This document shows, piece by piece, positions 16,386 to 24,286 of a stretch of 64,000 nt of DNA. Below the pieces are notes generated by a model. That model was given only the letters and a program-made list of their open reading frames with translations, was not told the origin of the DNA and ran no database searches. A program made the position numbers and the translations under genes. Position 1 is the stretch's first letter. Every line of letters starts with the position of its first letter. This DNA comes from Hyphomicrobiales bacterium (GTDB lineage: Bacteria > Pseudomonadota > Alphaproteobacteria > Rhizobiales > Rhizobiaceae): NCBI GenBank assembly GCA_900468805.1, contig UEIF01000016.1, forward strand, positions 62,001 to 126,000. The letters run 5' to 3'.

Positions 16386-17618
16386 TCAGGATTGTCTGCG
16401 TCTCCAGATTTCGTCCAGAGCCAAGGCAACCAATTCCATCACGGCAGCCGCAGCACCGATCATCCACACATTGCCGATTGAGATGATCCCGGCGCCGATC
16501 GCGCTGCCGACGGAAAAGCCGAGATACATGGTGGATGTGTTGAGGGAGAGTGCGACGGAGGCGTGGCTCTGTCCTCCGGCAACGATCAGTCGAGCCATCT
16601 GCGCGGGAAAGAAGGACCAGACACTGAACCCCCATCCGGCGACGGCGAGAAGTGCCAGCAAAACGGCGCCCTTGCCCGGAAGTATTGTGGCCACAGCCAA
16701 AGCGGCGAAAGACAGGGCGAGCGCAATAAGCGAGAGCTTCGCGACCTTGAGCGACCCGAACCGATCGTTCAGTGCGCCGCCGGTAAAGACGCCGAGCGCT
16801 GCGAATACGCCCCATAGCGTCACGGTTGCCGTAATGCCCCTGTCGGCAAACCCAAGCGTCTGCGAGAGGTAGGGGGCGATATAGGGATAGGCCGTATACG
16901 CGCCCATCGACCAGAACAGCGTCACCGACAGCAGTTTTAACACGGGTGCCTGACGGATCACACCAATACGCTCGCCGAGGCTTGCGATAGTCATGTGAGC
17001 ACCGGCGTCGCGGCCGACACCTGCCAGGATGCCGATAATCGCGGCAGCCCCCATGGCGGCGACCATGAGAAATGTCGAGCGCCAGCCAAACGCATGGCCG
17101 ATGATCGAGCCAAGCGGCAGGCCAAGTGCGATCGCGATGGTCATGCCGCCGCTGACGATGGCAAGTGCGCGTCCTCTTTTCTCTGCCGGCACGATCATTC
17201 CGGCAAGCGCGTTGGCGTTCGGCGCATAGAGACCGGCGGCAACCGCCATCAAGATGCGGGCAAATATCAGCGTGCCGAATCCGGGCGCGAAGGCCGCAAT
17301 CAGATTGCCGCCCGTGAAGAGTGTCATGGCAAGTAGCAATGTGTCCCGACGACGTAGCCCGCCGGTTATAACCGTCGCGATCGGCGAACTGAGGGCCAGT
17401 ACCAGGGTGAAGACCACAACCAGCATGGCCGTCGCCGACAGGCTCATGCCGAGATCGGCTGAGATGGTCGGCAACAATGGGGCGATCATGAACCCTTCGG
17501 TACCGATTGCGAAGGTCCCGAGCGCCAGGAACCATGCCGGTAGAATGGACGGCTCGGGCCGTCCGAGATCCCCGCCGTTGATGGGAATGGCTGATTTTAA
17601 GTCATGTTTCTGCAGCAT
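16386..17618 (-). CDS. MFS drug/metabolite efflux transporter
   Basis: 410-residue inner-membrane major facilitator with repeated hydrophobic helices and MFS landmarks: GTEGFMIAPLLPTISADLG near the N-terminus and FARILMAVAAGLYAPNANAL in the first half. It most resembles the arabinose-efflux/AraJ-YdhP group of drug exporters. GGAGG lies before the ATG at 17618. Together with the SDR (17678-18436) and AhpD-like gene (18574-19113) it forms a minus-strand string with short gaps, suggesting co-expression. Substrate unknown. Confidence 0.85.
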   Translation of the reverse strand: MLQKHDLKSAIPINGGDLGRPEPSILPAWFLALGTFAIGTEGFMIAPLLPTISADLGMSLSATAMLVVVFTLVLALSSPIATVITGGLRRRDTLLLAMTLFTGGNLIAAFAPGFGTLIFARILMAVAAGLYAPNANALAGMIVPAEKRGRALAIVSGGMTIAIALGLPLGSIIGHAFGWRSTFLMVAAMGAAAIIGILAGVGRDAGAHMTIASLGERIGVIRQAPVLKLLSVTLFWSMGAYTAYPYIAPYLSQTLGFADRGITATVTLWGVFAALGVFTGGALNDRFGSLKVAKLSLIALALSFAALAVATILPGKGAVLLALLAVAGWGFSVWSFFPAQMARLIVAGGQSHASVALSLNTSTMYLGFSVGSAIGAGIISIGNVWMIGAAAAVMELVALALDEIWRRRQS

Positions 17619-17677
17619 GGTAACCTCCAGCCAAATGCCCGGCCGCCTTGTCGGCAACCGGGCTTCGGCCTGTCGTG

Positions 17678-18436
17678 TCAGACGGGGATCGGATTTGCGA
17701 CCAGAGATTCGTTGAAGGCGTTGAAGAGCGCGTGCTCCCCGCTGCCGGGATTGTCGCGGATCGCCTTGATCTCCTCGACATAGATCTCCTCGGCTTCGGT
17801 ACCGAGACCCTTAATCGTCTTCTCGATAAAGATGTCGAGCGGCATTGCGCGCGGATCACCGCTCTTCTTGATCAGATCGGTGTCGACCCATGGCGGCGCG
17901 ATTTCCTGGACGCTGACATTGGTGCCTCGCAGCTGGAAACGCTGCGACAGAGCATAGGAATGCAGTGCCGCCTTGGTCGCGGAATAGACTGCGGTGGAGG
18001 CAAGCGGCAGATAGGCGAGGACCGACGTGTTGTGGATGATTGTAGCTTTCGGCTGAGCCTTGAGATGGTCGATCAGCGCCGAAGTCACGCGGATAGGCCC
18101 AAGCAGATTGGTGTCGATGATCCCGCGCGATTGCGCGTCATCGATCTTTGCGCCTGCATCGTCGAAGGGCATGATGCCGGCATTGTTGACGAGGACATTG
18201 AGCGCGGGATAGTCGCGGATCAGACGGCCTGCGACGCGCTCGATATCTGCGGGATCGGCAATGTCGAGTTCGATGCCATCCATGCCCGGATTGGCGGCGG
18301 TGACCTCGTCGAGCAGCGCCTTGCGGCGGCCGGCAATGATGACCTTGTTACCGAGGCGGTGAAAAGACTCCGCCAGTGCGCGGCCGATACCGGATGTGCC
18401 GCCCGTGATGAAGATCGTATTGTTCTCGAGTTGCAT
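17678..18436 (-). CDS. DltE-like short-chain dehydrogenase
   Basis: 252-residue [11 protein letters not shown] at residues 11-18 binds NAD(P), NNAGIMP is the conserved NNAG, and YSATK holds the catalytic Tyr and Lys. The C-terminal IAPPWVDTDL and AMPLDIFI stretches are typical of the DltE-like group. AAAGGAGA precedes the ATG. It lies 59 bases upstream of the MFS gene and 137 downstream of the AhpD-like gene on the same strand. The substrate is not known. Confidence 0.88.
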   Translation of the reverse strand: MQLENNTIFITGGTSGIGRALAESFHRLGNKVIIAGRRKALLDEVTAANPGMDGIELDIADPADIERVAGRLIRDYPALNVLVNNAGIMPFDDAGAKIDDAQSRGIIDTNLLGPIRVTSALIDHLKAQPKATIIHNTSVLAYLPLASTAVYSATKAALHSYALSQRFQLRGTNVSVQEIAPPWVDTDLIKKSGDPRAMPLDIFIEKTIKGLGTEAEEIYVEEIKAIRDNPGSGEHALFNAFNESLVANPIPV

Positions 18437-18573
18437 GAAAGCTCTCCTTTGGATCTGGGTTTCGGTGGAAGCGGTGCTTCGATGGGAAGATCATGCCTCA
18501 TGGCCTCGATGTCTGAAATGACATCTAAACGTCATTTTAGGACATGAGCCTCGCATGATAGGGGTGACCAGTG

Positions 18574-19113
18574 TCAGGCGACGCGCTCGACCTTCGGGAA
18601 ATCGAGGACCGTGCCGACGGTATTGTTGACGCTGTTGGTGAGGATGTTGACCGCCACGTGAGCGACCGTCTCGAGGATCTCCGCATCGGTCAGGCCGTAT
18701 GCCCTGGCTGCCTCAAGTGCTGGAGCCGCTCCCTGCCCGTGAGTGGCGTTGATTGCCAGAGCGAACTCGAGAATGGCCTGGATCTTCGGATCGGACGTTC
18801 GTCCCTTTTGGGCACTGGCCCGGTCTTCGGCGCTGACCCCCGCCGCGCGTGCTCCGCCAGTATGTGCGGCGAGGCAATAATCACAGCCGTTAGCGGCTGC
18901 GATAGCGATAGCGATCTGCTCCTGCGCCGCGGGGGAAAGGACGCCGTGGTGGAGAAATCCCTTGCTTCCGGTATAGACGTCGAGGGCTGCCGGTGCATGG
19001 GCAAGGATCCGGTAGAGGTTAGGGACCTTTCCCATCGCTGCCTTTGCCGAGGCAAAGACGTCTGCCACATGCGGTGTTACTTCGTTGTCTGAAAGTGTTG
19101 AAATTGCTGACAT
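18574..19113 (-). CDS. Carboxymuconolactone decarboxylase/AhpD-family protein
   Basis: 179-residue alkylhydroperoxidase-like protein. The active-site signature CDYCLAAH (CxxC plus nearby His) is present, with the preceding LSPAAQEQIAIAIAAANG helix. AhpD-type proteins reduce peroxides or disulfides through the CxxC pair. AAGGAGAT lies before the ATG. It is the first gene of the AhpD-SDR-MFS string, and the GlxA-like regulator ends 139 bases upstream, so it may be controlled by that regulator. Role in oxidative or electrophile stress is inferred. Confidence 0.88.
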   Translation of the reverse strand: MSAISTLSDNEVTPHVADVFASAKAAMGKVPNLYRILAHAPAALDVYTGSKGFLHHGVLSPAAQEQIAIAIAAANGCDYCLAAHTGGARAAGVSAEDRASAQKGRTSDPKIQAILEFALAINATHGQGAAPALEAARAYGLTDAEILETVAHVAVNILTNSVNNTVGTVLDFPKVERVA

Positions 19114-19252
19114 GGTTGATCTCCTTCAAGCGCCGCAATGATGCGCGGCAGGAGAGCGTCAAGCTTGTAACTTCGTGCTATCGATACTCATAGCCTATCG
19201 CTTTGGGAGGCTCGGCCCATCAGCATGATCGGATCGGACAATTTAAGGAATT

Positions 19253-20215
19253 TCAGGCGGCAAATTCCTCGGCGCGATCCCCTTCGATCAGCCGCAAGCT
19301 GCGGCGAAGGCTTTGCGGCGGCTGGCCGAAAGAGCGCAAGAACGCGCGGCGCATTCGATCCCGATCCGCGAAACCCGTATCCCTTGCCACAATATCAATC
19401 GGGTGGCGGCTGTCTTCCAGCATGGCCTTGGCTGCCTCCAGCCGCAGGCGCTCAACCGCCTTTGCCGGGGATTGCCCGGTTTCGTCACGGAACAGACGGC
19501 TGAACTGGCGCGGACTGAGACTTGCAGCTTCAGCGAGCTCCTCCACGGTCAGAGGATTGCGAAGGTTCTCCTTGGCATAGACAAGAGCGCGTCGGACCCG
19601 ATCCGAACGGGGCTCAAGTTCCAGCAAGGCTGAAAACTGTGATTGGCCGCCGGGCCGGCGGTGGTAGACGACCATCTTGCGGGCGATAAGGCGCGATAGT
19701 TCGGCACCATGATCGTCCTCGATCATGGCGAGCGTCAGGTCTATGGCCGCGCTCATTCCGGCAGAGGTCCAGATGTTGTCGTCATGGACGAAGATCCTGT
19801 CCTCGTCCACTGCGATTGCCGGATACCGCTCGCGCAAAGTTCGGGCATGTGCCCAGTGTGTGGTCGCGGTGCGACCATCTAATAAGCCGGCTTCGGCCAA
19901 AAGGAAGGCTCCTGTACAGACACCGGCGACGCGACGCGACTGGCGCGCGGCATCGCGGATATAGGCGAGCAGCCTCGCCGAGGCAGGTTTCGGAACGAGC
20001 TCTCCAACCACCATCAGCGTATCGGGAAAATCGCCGAGCGGTTCGGTCTCGATACGGATGCCGAGTGACGAGCGGATTGTGCCACCCTTTTCGGACATGA
20101 CCGTCAGGCGATACATCTCCTCGCCAAGTGCGTCATTGGCAAATTCGAAGGCGGTCAGAGCGGCCATACCCATGACCTGGAAGCCATCTTCCATGATGAA
20201 ACCAACGCGTCGCAT
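19253..20215 (-). CDS. GlxA-family AraC regulator (DJ-1/PfpI sensor domain)
   Basis: 320-residue regulator of two parts. Residues about 1-180 form a DJ-1/PfpI-like domain (VGFIMEDGFQVMGMAALTAF, AGVCTGAFLLAEAGLLDGR with the nucleophile-elbow Cys). The C-terminal 110 residues form an AraC helix-turn-helix pair (LTVEELAEAASLSPRQFSRL, then IDIVARDTGFADRDRMRRAF). ATG 20215 has GCGGAAG upstream; a TTG at 20251 is possible. It sits upstream of the AhpD-SDR-MFS genes on the same strand, its likely targets. Confidence 0.88.
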   Translation of the reverse strand: MRRVGFIMEDGFQVMGMAALTAFEFANDALGEEMYRLTVMSEKGGTIRSSLGIRIETEPLGDFPDTLMVVGELVPKPASARLLAYIRDAARQSRRVAGVCTGAFLLAEAGLLDGRTATTHWAHARTLRERYPAIAVDEDRIFVHDDNIWTSAGMSAAIDLTLAMIEDDHGAELSRLIARKMVVYHRRPGGQSQFSALLELEPRSDRVRRALVYAKENLRNPLTVEELAEAASLSPRQFSRLFRDETGQSPAKAVERLRLEAAKAMLEDSRHPIDIVARDTGFADRDRMRRAFLRSFGQPPQSLRRSLRLIEGDRAEEFAA

Positions 20216-20268
20216 ATCGACTTCCGCATTAGGTCCGTAATTGACGGACAAGCTGGATCATAGAGTTC

Positions 20269-20670
20269 TCAGGCGTGGGCTTCGCCACGCTCCGCGACTT
20301 TCGCCTCTCGCGGATCAACGCCGCGCGGCTTGCCGTAGAGGCTAATATTGGCATCGCCCCAATATTTGAGTGCAAGCAGGATCGGTTCCATGCTGCGGCC
20401 GAGTTCCGAAAGGCTGTATTCGACTTTCGGCGGGACCTGCGCATAAACCTTCCGCTCGATCAGGCCGTCGTCCTCAAGCTCACGCAACTGGTTGGTCAGC
20501 ATGCGCGGCGTGACATTGACGATATGCTTGCGGAGCTCGTTGAACCTCAACGTGCCGGAGAGGAGGTGGAAAAGCACCACCGACTTCCATTTTCCATCGA
20601 TGAGGCCGATGGCCGCCTCGACCGAGCAGCCGGGAGAACAATCGAAACGGGAGTGTCTCGCTTTTGCCAT
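20269..20670 (-). CDS. HxlR-family redox/aldehyde-type repressor
   Basis: 133-residue HxlR winged-helix regulator: CSPGCSVEAAIGLIDGKWKS with two N-terminal cysteines, then GTLRFNELRKHI, TPRMLTNQLRELEDDGLI and PPKVEYSLSELG. Cysteines at this position sense electrophiles or quinones in the related YodB/HypR proteins. The ATG at 20670 is chosen because the family motif begins soon after. It is divergent from the dehydrogenase at 20787, with a palindrome at 20674-20691 right at its own start, fitting autorepression and control of the divergent operon. Confidence 0.9.
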   Translation of the reverse strand: MAKARHSRFDCSPGCSVEAAIGLIDGKWKSVVLFHLLSGTLRFNELRKHIVNVTPRMLTNQLRELEDDGLIERKVYAQVPPKVEYSLSELGRSMEPILLALKYWGDANISLYGKPRGVDPREAKVAERGEAHA

Positions 20671-20673
20671 GAC

Positions 20674-20691
20674 AGTATCCTTTTTGATACT
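20674..20691. promoter_or_regulatory. Palindrome, likely HxlR operator
   Basis: AGTATC-CTTTTT-GATACT is a perfect inverted repeat with 6-base arms, three bases upstream of the HxlR ATG and about 95 bases upstream of the divergent dehydrogenase. HxlR-family operators of the YodB type also contain spaced TACT/AGTA half-sites. Binding is inferred. Confidence 0.5.
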
Positions 20692-20786
20692 ACGTGCGTT
20701 ATTTGTGCGTATTGCGCTGCTACGAATATAGACCATTTTGGATGCATATCAATCGGCAATCCCTCGTTGATCAAAGGAGCAAAACC

Positions 20787-21809
20787 ATGAAAGCAATCGG
20801 TTACAAGGCAGCAGGCGCCATTGAACGGGACGACGCCTTGCAGGATATCGAACTTCCCCGTCCAACGCCGGCGGGCCGCGACATTCTCGTCGAGGTCGAG
20901 GCGATTTCGGTCAATCCTGTCGATACGAAGGTTCGTAAAAACGCCAGTCCGGAAGCAGGTCAATGGAAGGTCCTTGGCTGGGATGCCGTCGGCAAGGTGG
21001 TTGAAGCCGGGCCTGACGTGAAAGGCTTCAAGGTCGGCGACGAGGTGTTTTACGCCGGCTCGCTGATCCGTCCCGGCGCAAACAGCCAGTTTCATCTCGT
21101 TGACGAACGTATCGTGGGCAAGAAACCCAAAACGCTTTCCAACGCCGAGGCTGCTGCCTTGCCGCTGACAGCCATCACCGCCTGGGAAATGCTGTTCGAC
21201 CGGCTGGATATTCGCAAGCCCGTGCCAGGTGCGGCAAACGCGATCGTCATTATCGGCGGTGCGGGTGGCGTCGGCTCGATCGCAATTCAGCTCGTACGAG
21301 CGCTTACCAATGTGACAGTCATTGCCACGGCGTCGCGTCCGGAAACGCAGGAATGGGTGAAAAGCCTCGGCGCTCACCACGTCATCGACCACTCCAAGCC
21401 GCTTGCCGAACAGGTTGCCGCCCTCGGTATTGGCGCGCCGGCCTTCGTCTTCTCCACGACCGAGACCCATCGTCATCTAAAGGACATTATCGAGCTCATC
21501 GCGCCGCAGGGCCGCTTCGGCTTGATCGACGATCCGGACAGCCTCGATGTCCTTGGCTTCAAGCGCAAGGCTGCATCGATCCACTGGGAACTGATGTTCA
21601 CGCGTTCGATCTTCGAGACCGCCGACATTGCCGAACAGGGCAAGCTGCTAAATGAAGTTTCCCGGCTGATCGACCAGGGGAAGATCTATACAACCGTGAC
21701 CGAGACGCTTTCTCCCATAAACGCCGCGAACTTGAAAAAGGCGCACGCCGCGATCGAAAGTGGAAAGACCAAAGGCAAGCTCGTGCTCGAAGGTTTCGAG
21801 GCCAAGTGA
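20787..21809 (+). CDS. Zinc-less alcohol dehydrogenase/quinone oxidoreductase
   Basis: 340-residue member of the MDR superfamily, quinone-oxidoreductase group, expected to reduce quinones or enones with NADPH. The GroES-like N-terminal domain (VEVEAISVNPVDTKVRK, VLGWDAVGKVVEAG) lacks the zinc-ligand cysteines of true alcohol dehydrogenases. The nucleotide-binding IIGGAGGVGSIAIQL is intact. AAAGGAGC precedes the ATG at 20787. It heads a plus-strand run with a monooxygenase-like gene, an SDR and a secreted protein, divergent from an HxlR repressor, an arrangement typical of quinone-stress modules. Confidence 0.9.
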   Translation: MKAIGYKAAGAIERDDALQDIELPRPTPAGRDILVEVEAISVNPVDTKVRKNASPEAGQWKVLGWDAVGKVVEAGPDVKGFKVGDEVFYAGSLIRPGANSQFHLVDERIVGKKPKTLSNAEAAALPLTAITAWEMLFDRLDIRKPVPGAANAIVIIGGAGGVGSIAIQLVRALTNVTVIATASRPETQEWVKSLGAHHVIDHSKPLAEQVAALGIGAPAFVFSTTETHRHLKDIIELIAPQGRFGLIDDPDSLDVLGFKRKAASIHWELMFTRSIFETADIAEQGKLLNEVSRLIDQGKIYTTVTETLSPINAANLKKAHAAIESGKTKGKLVLEGFEAK

Positions 21810-21885
21810 AGAGGTGAGGGCGGAAAGATTGGAGTCTTTCCGCTCTTATCTCCTGGCGATAGTGACCTTAACTGAGGATAGGACA

Positions 21886-22173
21886 ATGAACGAGAATGCG
21901 TCGGAGGTTATTCACCTCGTTGCAAGGTTGAAGGCAAAGCCGGAGCAGCGGTCGGCGCTCTTTGATGCATTGAAGGCAATCGTGCCGGACGTGCGAAAGG
22001 AGGATGGCTGCCTGCTCTACGATCTGACCGTGGACCGCGACGACCCTGATTCAGCTGTGATGCTGGAAAGCTGGCGGGATGGTTCAGCTCTCGAGGCTCA
22101 TGCGCAGGCGGCTCGTCTTGATGTGCTTCTTGCGGAACCGTTGCACCTGCAACGCCTTCAGCAACTCCTCTGA
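21886..22173 (+). CDS. Antibiotic biosynthesis monooxygenase (ABM)-like protein
   Basis: 95-residue dimeric alpha-beta ferredoxin-like protein of the ABM/YgiN group: IHLVARLKAKPEQRSALFDALK, then VRKEDGCLLYDLTVD, SAVMLESWRDGSALEAH. YgiN-type proteins act on quinols. The start ATG 21886 has GAGGATAGGA upstream; longer frames overlap the previous gene. It follows the quinone-oxidoreductase-like gene by 76 bases, which supports a shared quinone-related role, though that is inferred. Confidence 0.85.
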   Translation: MNENASEVIHLVARLKAKPEQRSALFDALKAIVPDVRKEDGCLLYDLTVDRDDPDSAVMLESWRDGSALEAHAQAARLDVLLAEPLHLQRLQQLL

Positions 22174-22223
22174 AAACGGATATTGCCGAGCTCGCAACTG
22201 AGTGAGGCAGGAAGGGTAATAAC

Positions 22224-22937
22224 ATGGCATCTCTAGTAAACAGCCGCGTTCTCGTTATTGGCGGCAGTTCGGGCATCGGCTTGGCAGTGGCAGAAGCCGC
22301 CATCGCAGCCGGTGCTGCCGTCACGATCGCTTCGCGATCGCGTCCCAAGCTTGACGAGGCGTTGAAGTCGTTGGGACCTCAGGCTCGATCCGCGGTTCTC
22401 GATACAGCGGACGAAAACGCGCTCGAAGCGTTTTTCCGCGCAAACGATCCGTTCGATCATATCGTCGTGTCAGCGGCACAGACGCCCACGGGACCTGTGC
22501 GCAAGCTTGCGCTCGCCGATGCGCAACAGGCGATGGAGAGCAAATTCTGGGGCGCCTATCGCGTAGCCCGTTTCGCCCGGTTCACCGAACGTGGCACCTT
22601 GACCCTGGTCTCGGGTTTCCTGAGTGAACGGCCGTCGGCCACGTCGGTGCTGCAGGGCGCCATCAATGCCGCGCTCGAAGGCTTAGCGCGGGGCCTCTCA
22701 CTGGAACTTTCGCCCGTCCGGGTGAATACCGTCTCGCCTGGCCTGATCGATACGCCCCTCTGGTCGAAAATGGACCAGGACGCGAAAGGCGCAATGTTTG
22801 CCAAGGTCGCGGCAAATCTGCCCGCAAAGACGATCGGGAAGTCGACCGACATTGCCAATGCGGTGCTTTTCCTCATGGGCACGCCGTTTGCGACCGGCTC
22901 CAATGTCCGTGTCGATGGCGGCGGCGCTATCGCTTGA
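22224..22937 (+). CDS. SDR-fold protein lacking the catalytic Tyr/Lys
   Basis: 237-residue SDR fold with an intact cofactor motif IGGSSGIGLAVAEAA and the typical C-terminal NTVSPGLIDTPLW and RVDGGGAIA. The active site is unusual. Aligning the AALEGLARGL helix with other SDRs places Gln and Asn where the YxxxK Tyr and Lys should be (LQGAINAALEGL). NNAG is replaced by VSAAQT. It could bind NAD(P) without ordinary dehydrogenase chemistry. It is cotranscribed with the quinone-oxidoreductase and ABM genes by position. A second protein of the same odd type is at 46032-46778. Confidence 0.85.
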   Translation: MASLVNSRVLVIGGSSGIGLAVAEAAIAAGAAVTIASRSRPKLDEALKSLGPQARSAVLDTADENALEAFFRANDPFDHIVVSAAQTPTGPVRKLALADAQQAMESKFWGAYRVARFARFTERGTLTLVSGFLSERPSATSVLQGAINAALEGLARGLSLELSPVRVNTVSPGLIDTPLWSKMDQDAKGAMFAKVAANLPAKTIGKSTDIANAVLFLMGTPFATGSNVRVDGGGAIA

Positions 22938-23064
22938 AACCTACCACGTATTGAAAGGAAACATTGCACCGGCCTTGTCCGTGCAACTGTCTCGAAACTT
23001 GCCCCTCTGGCTCAGCGCGCTCCGCTCGGCCGGGATCGATGGGCTGTGCTCTATGGAGATCTCA

Positions 23065-24213
23065 ATGATAAAGAAAACGCTGTTGTTGCTGTCCACCGCT
23101 GGCTTGATGCTGGCAGTCCCCGTTGGCCGATCTTTTGCTGAAGATAAAGCGCCGAAGCTTGAAACCGTCGCGACTTTTACCGACGCAATGCCGACCGGGG
23201 TTACCGTCGCGCGTGACGGCCGCATCTTCATCAACTACCCACGTTGGGGCGACGAGGTTCCATTCACTGTGGCGGAATTGATCAACGACAAGGCGGTGGC
23301 CTATCCGGATGCAGAAATCAATAAAGCGGACCCGGCCAACCCGGCCAAGAGCCTGATCAGCGTCCAGAGCGTCGTCGTTGATCCGGCCAACCGTCTGTGG
23401 ATCCTCGACACCGCGGCACCCGGTTTCAAGCCGCCGCTTCAGGGCGGTGCCAAGCTGGTCGCCGTCGACCTCGCGACCAACAAGGTGGTCAAGACCATCG
23501 TTTTCCCAGCAGATGTTATTCTCAAGTCGACTTATGTGAACGATATCCGTTTCGATCTGACCAAGGGTTCGGAGGGTGTCGCCTATGTGACCGACAGCTC
23601 TCTGACGGGGCCCGGCGGCATCATCGTCGTTGATCTCGCGTCCGGTAAAGCCTTCCGTCGCCTATCGGGCGACCCGAGCACATCGGCTGACAAGGATTTC
23701 ATCGCTGTCATCGACGGCCAGAAGTTCATGAACCGTCCGAAGGACGGAAAACCCTCGAAAATCCAAATCGCCAGCGATGGGATTGCCATCTCTCCGGACG
23801 GCGAGACGTTGTACTACTCGGCGGTATCCGGCGGGCATCTCTATTCCGTACCGACGGCCGCACTTCTCGATCAGAACGTCAGCGAAAAGCAGCTTGCCGC
23901 CACCGTCAAGGATCTTGGCTTGAAAGGTGCTTCCGATGGGCTTGAAACAGATGATAAGGGCCGCGTCTATGGCGGTGACTACGAGCACGACAGTATCCGA
24001 GTGCTCGACAAGGGCAAGTGGTCGACGCTGATCCATTCCCGCGAGATCGAATGGCCGGATACTCTCTCTATAGCGGCGGATGGCTACCTCTACTTTACCG
24101 CCAACCAGCTCGACAAGCAGGCTGGTTTTCACCAAGGCGTCGATATGCGCAAGAAGCCCTATAAGCTGCTTCGCATCAAGATCGATGCCGGCCCGGTTCT
24201 ATTGAACAAGTAA
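23065..24213 (+). CDS. Secreted major-royal-jelly/yellow-like beta-propeller protein
   Basis: 382-residue protein with a clear signal peptide (Lys-Lys followed by LLLLSTAGLMLAVPVG, cleavage likely after SFA). The mature part matches the bacterial MRJP/Yellow (L-dopachrome tautomerase-related) propeller family: RLWILDTAAPG, YVNDIRFDL, VAYVTDSSLTGPGGIIVVDL, SDGLETDDKGRVYGGDYE. Members are exported and bind or act on small aromatic or amine-like molecules in some cases; the bacterial role is unknown. GGAGAT lies seven bases before the chosen ATG. It ends the plus-strand run before a terminator-like hairpin. Confidence 0.82.
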   Translation: MIKKTLLLLSTAGLMLAVPVGRSFAEDKAPKLETVATFTDAMPTGVTVARDGRIFINYPRWGDEVPFTVAELINDKAVAYPDAEINKADPANPAKSLISVQSVVVDPANRLWILDTAAPGFKPPLQGGAKLVAVDLATNKVVKTIVFPADVILKSTYVNDIRFDLTKGSEGVAYVTDSSLTGPGGIIVVDLASGKAFRRLSGDPSTSADKDFIAVIDGQKFMNRPKDGKPSKIQIASDGIAISPDGETLYYSAVSGGHLYSVPTAALLDQNVSEKQLAATVKDLGLKGASDGLETDDKGRVYGGDYEHDSIRVLDKGKWSTLIHSREIEWPDTLSIAADGYLYFTANQLDKQAGFHQGVDMRKKPYKLLRIKIDAGPVLLNK

Positions 24214-24239
24214 ACGGCCCGACTGATTTGCATGAAGTC

Positions 24240-24267
24240 GGCGGCGATGATGGCCACCATCGCCGCC
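24240..24267. terminator. Bidirectional terminator-like hairpin
   Basis: GGCGGCGATG and CATCGCCGCC make a perfect 10-bp stem with an 8-base loop between two convergent genes. A long T-run is missing, but position and stem strength suit shared termination. Confidence 0.5.
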
Positions 24268-24286
24268 GATTTAGCGGGCAAGCCAA

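Noticed and set aside
16372..17535. 387-codon minus-strand frame
   Set aside because: It overlaps the MFS transporter in another frame and encodes an Arg/His-rich sequence without family features.
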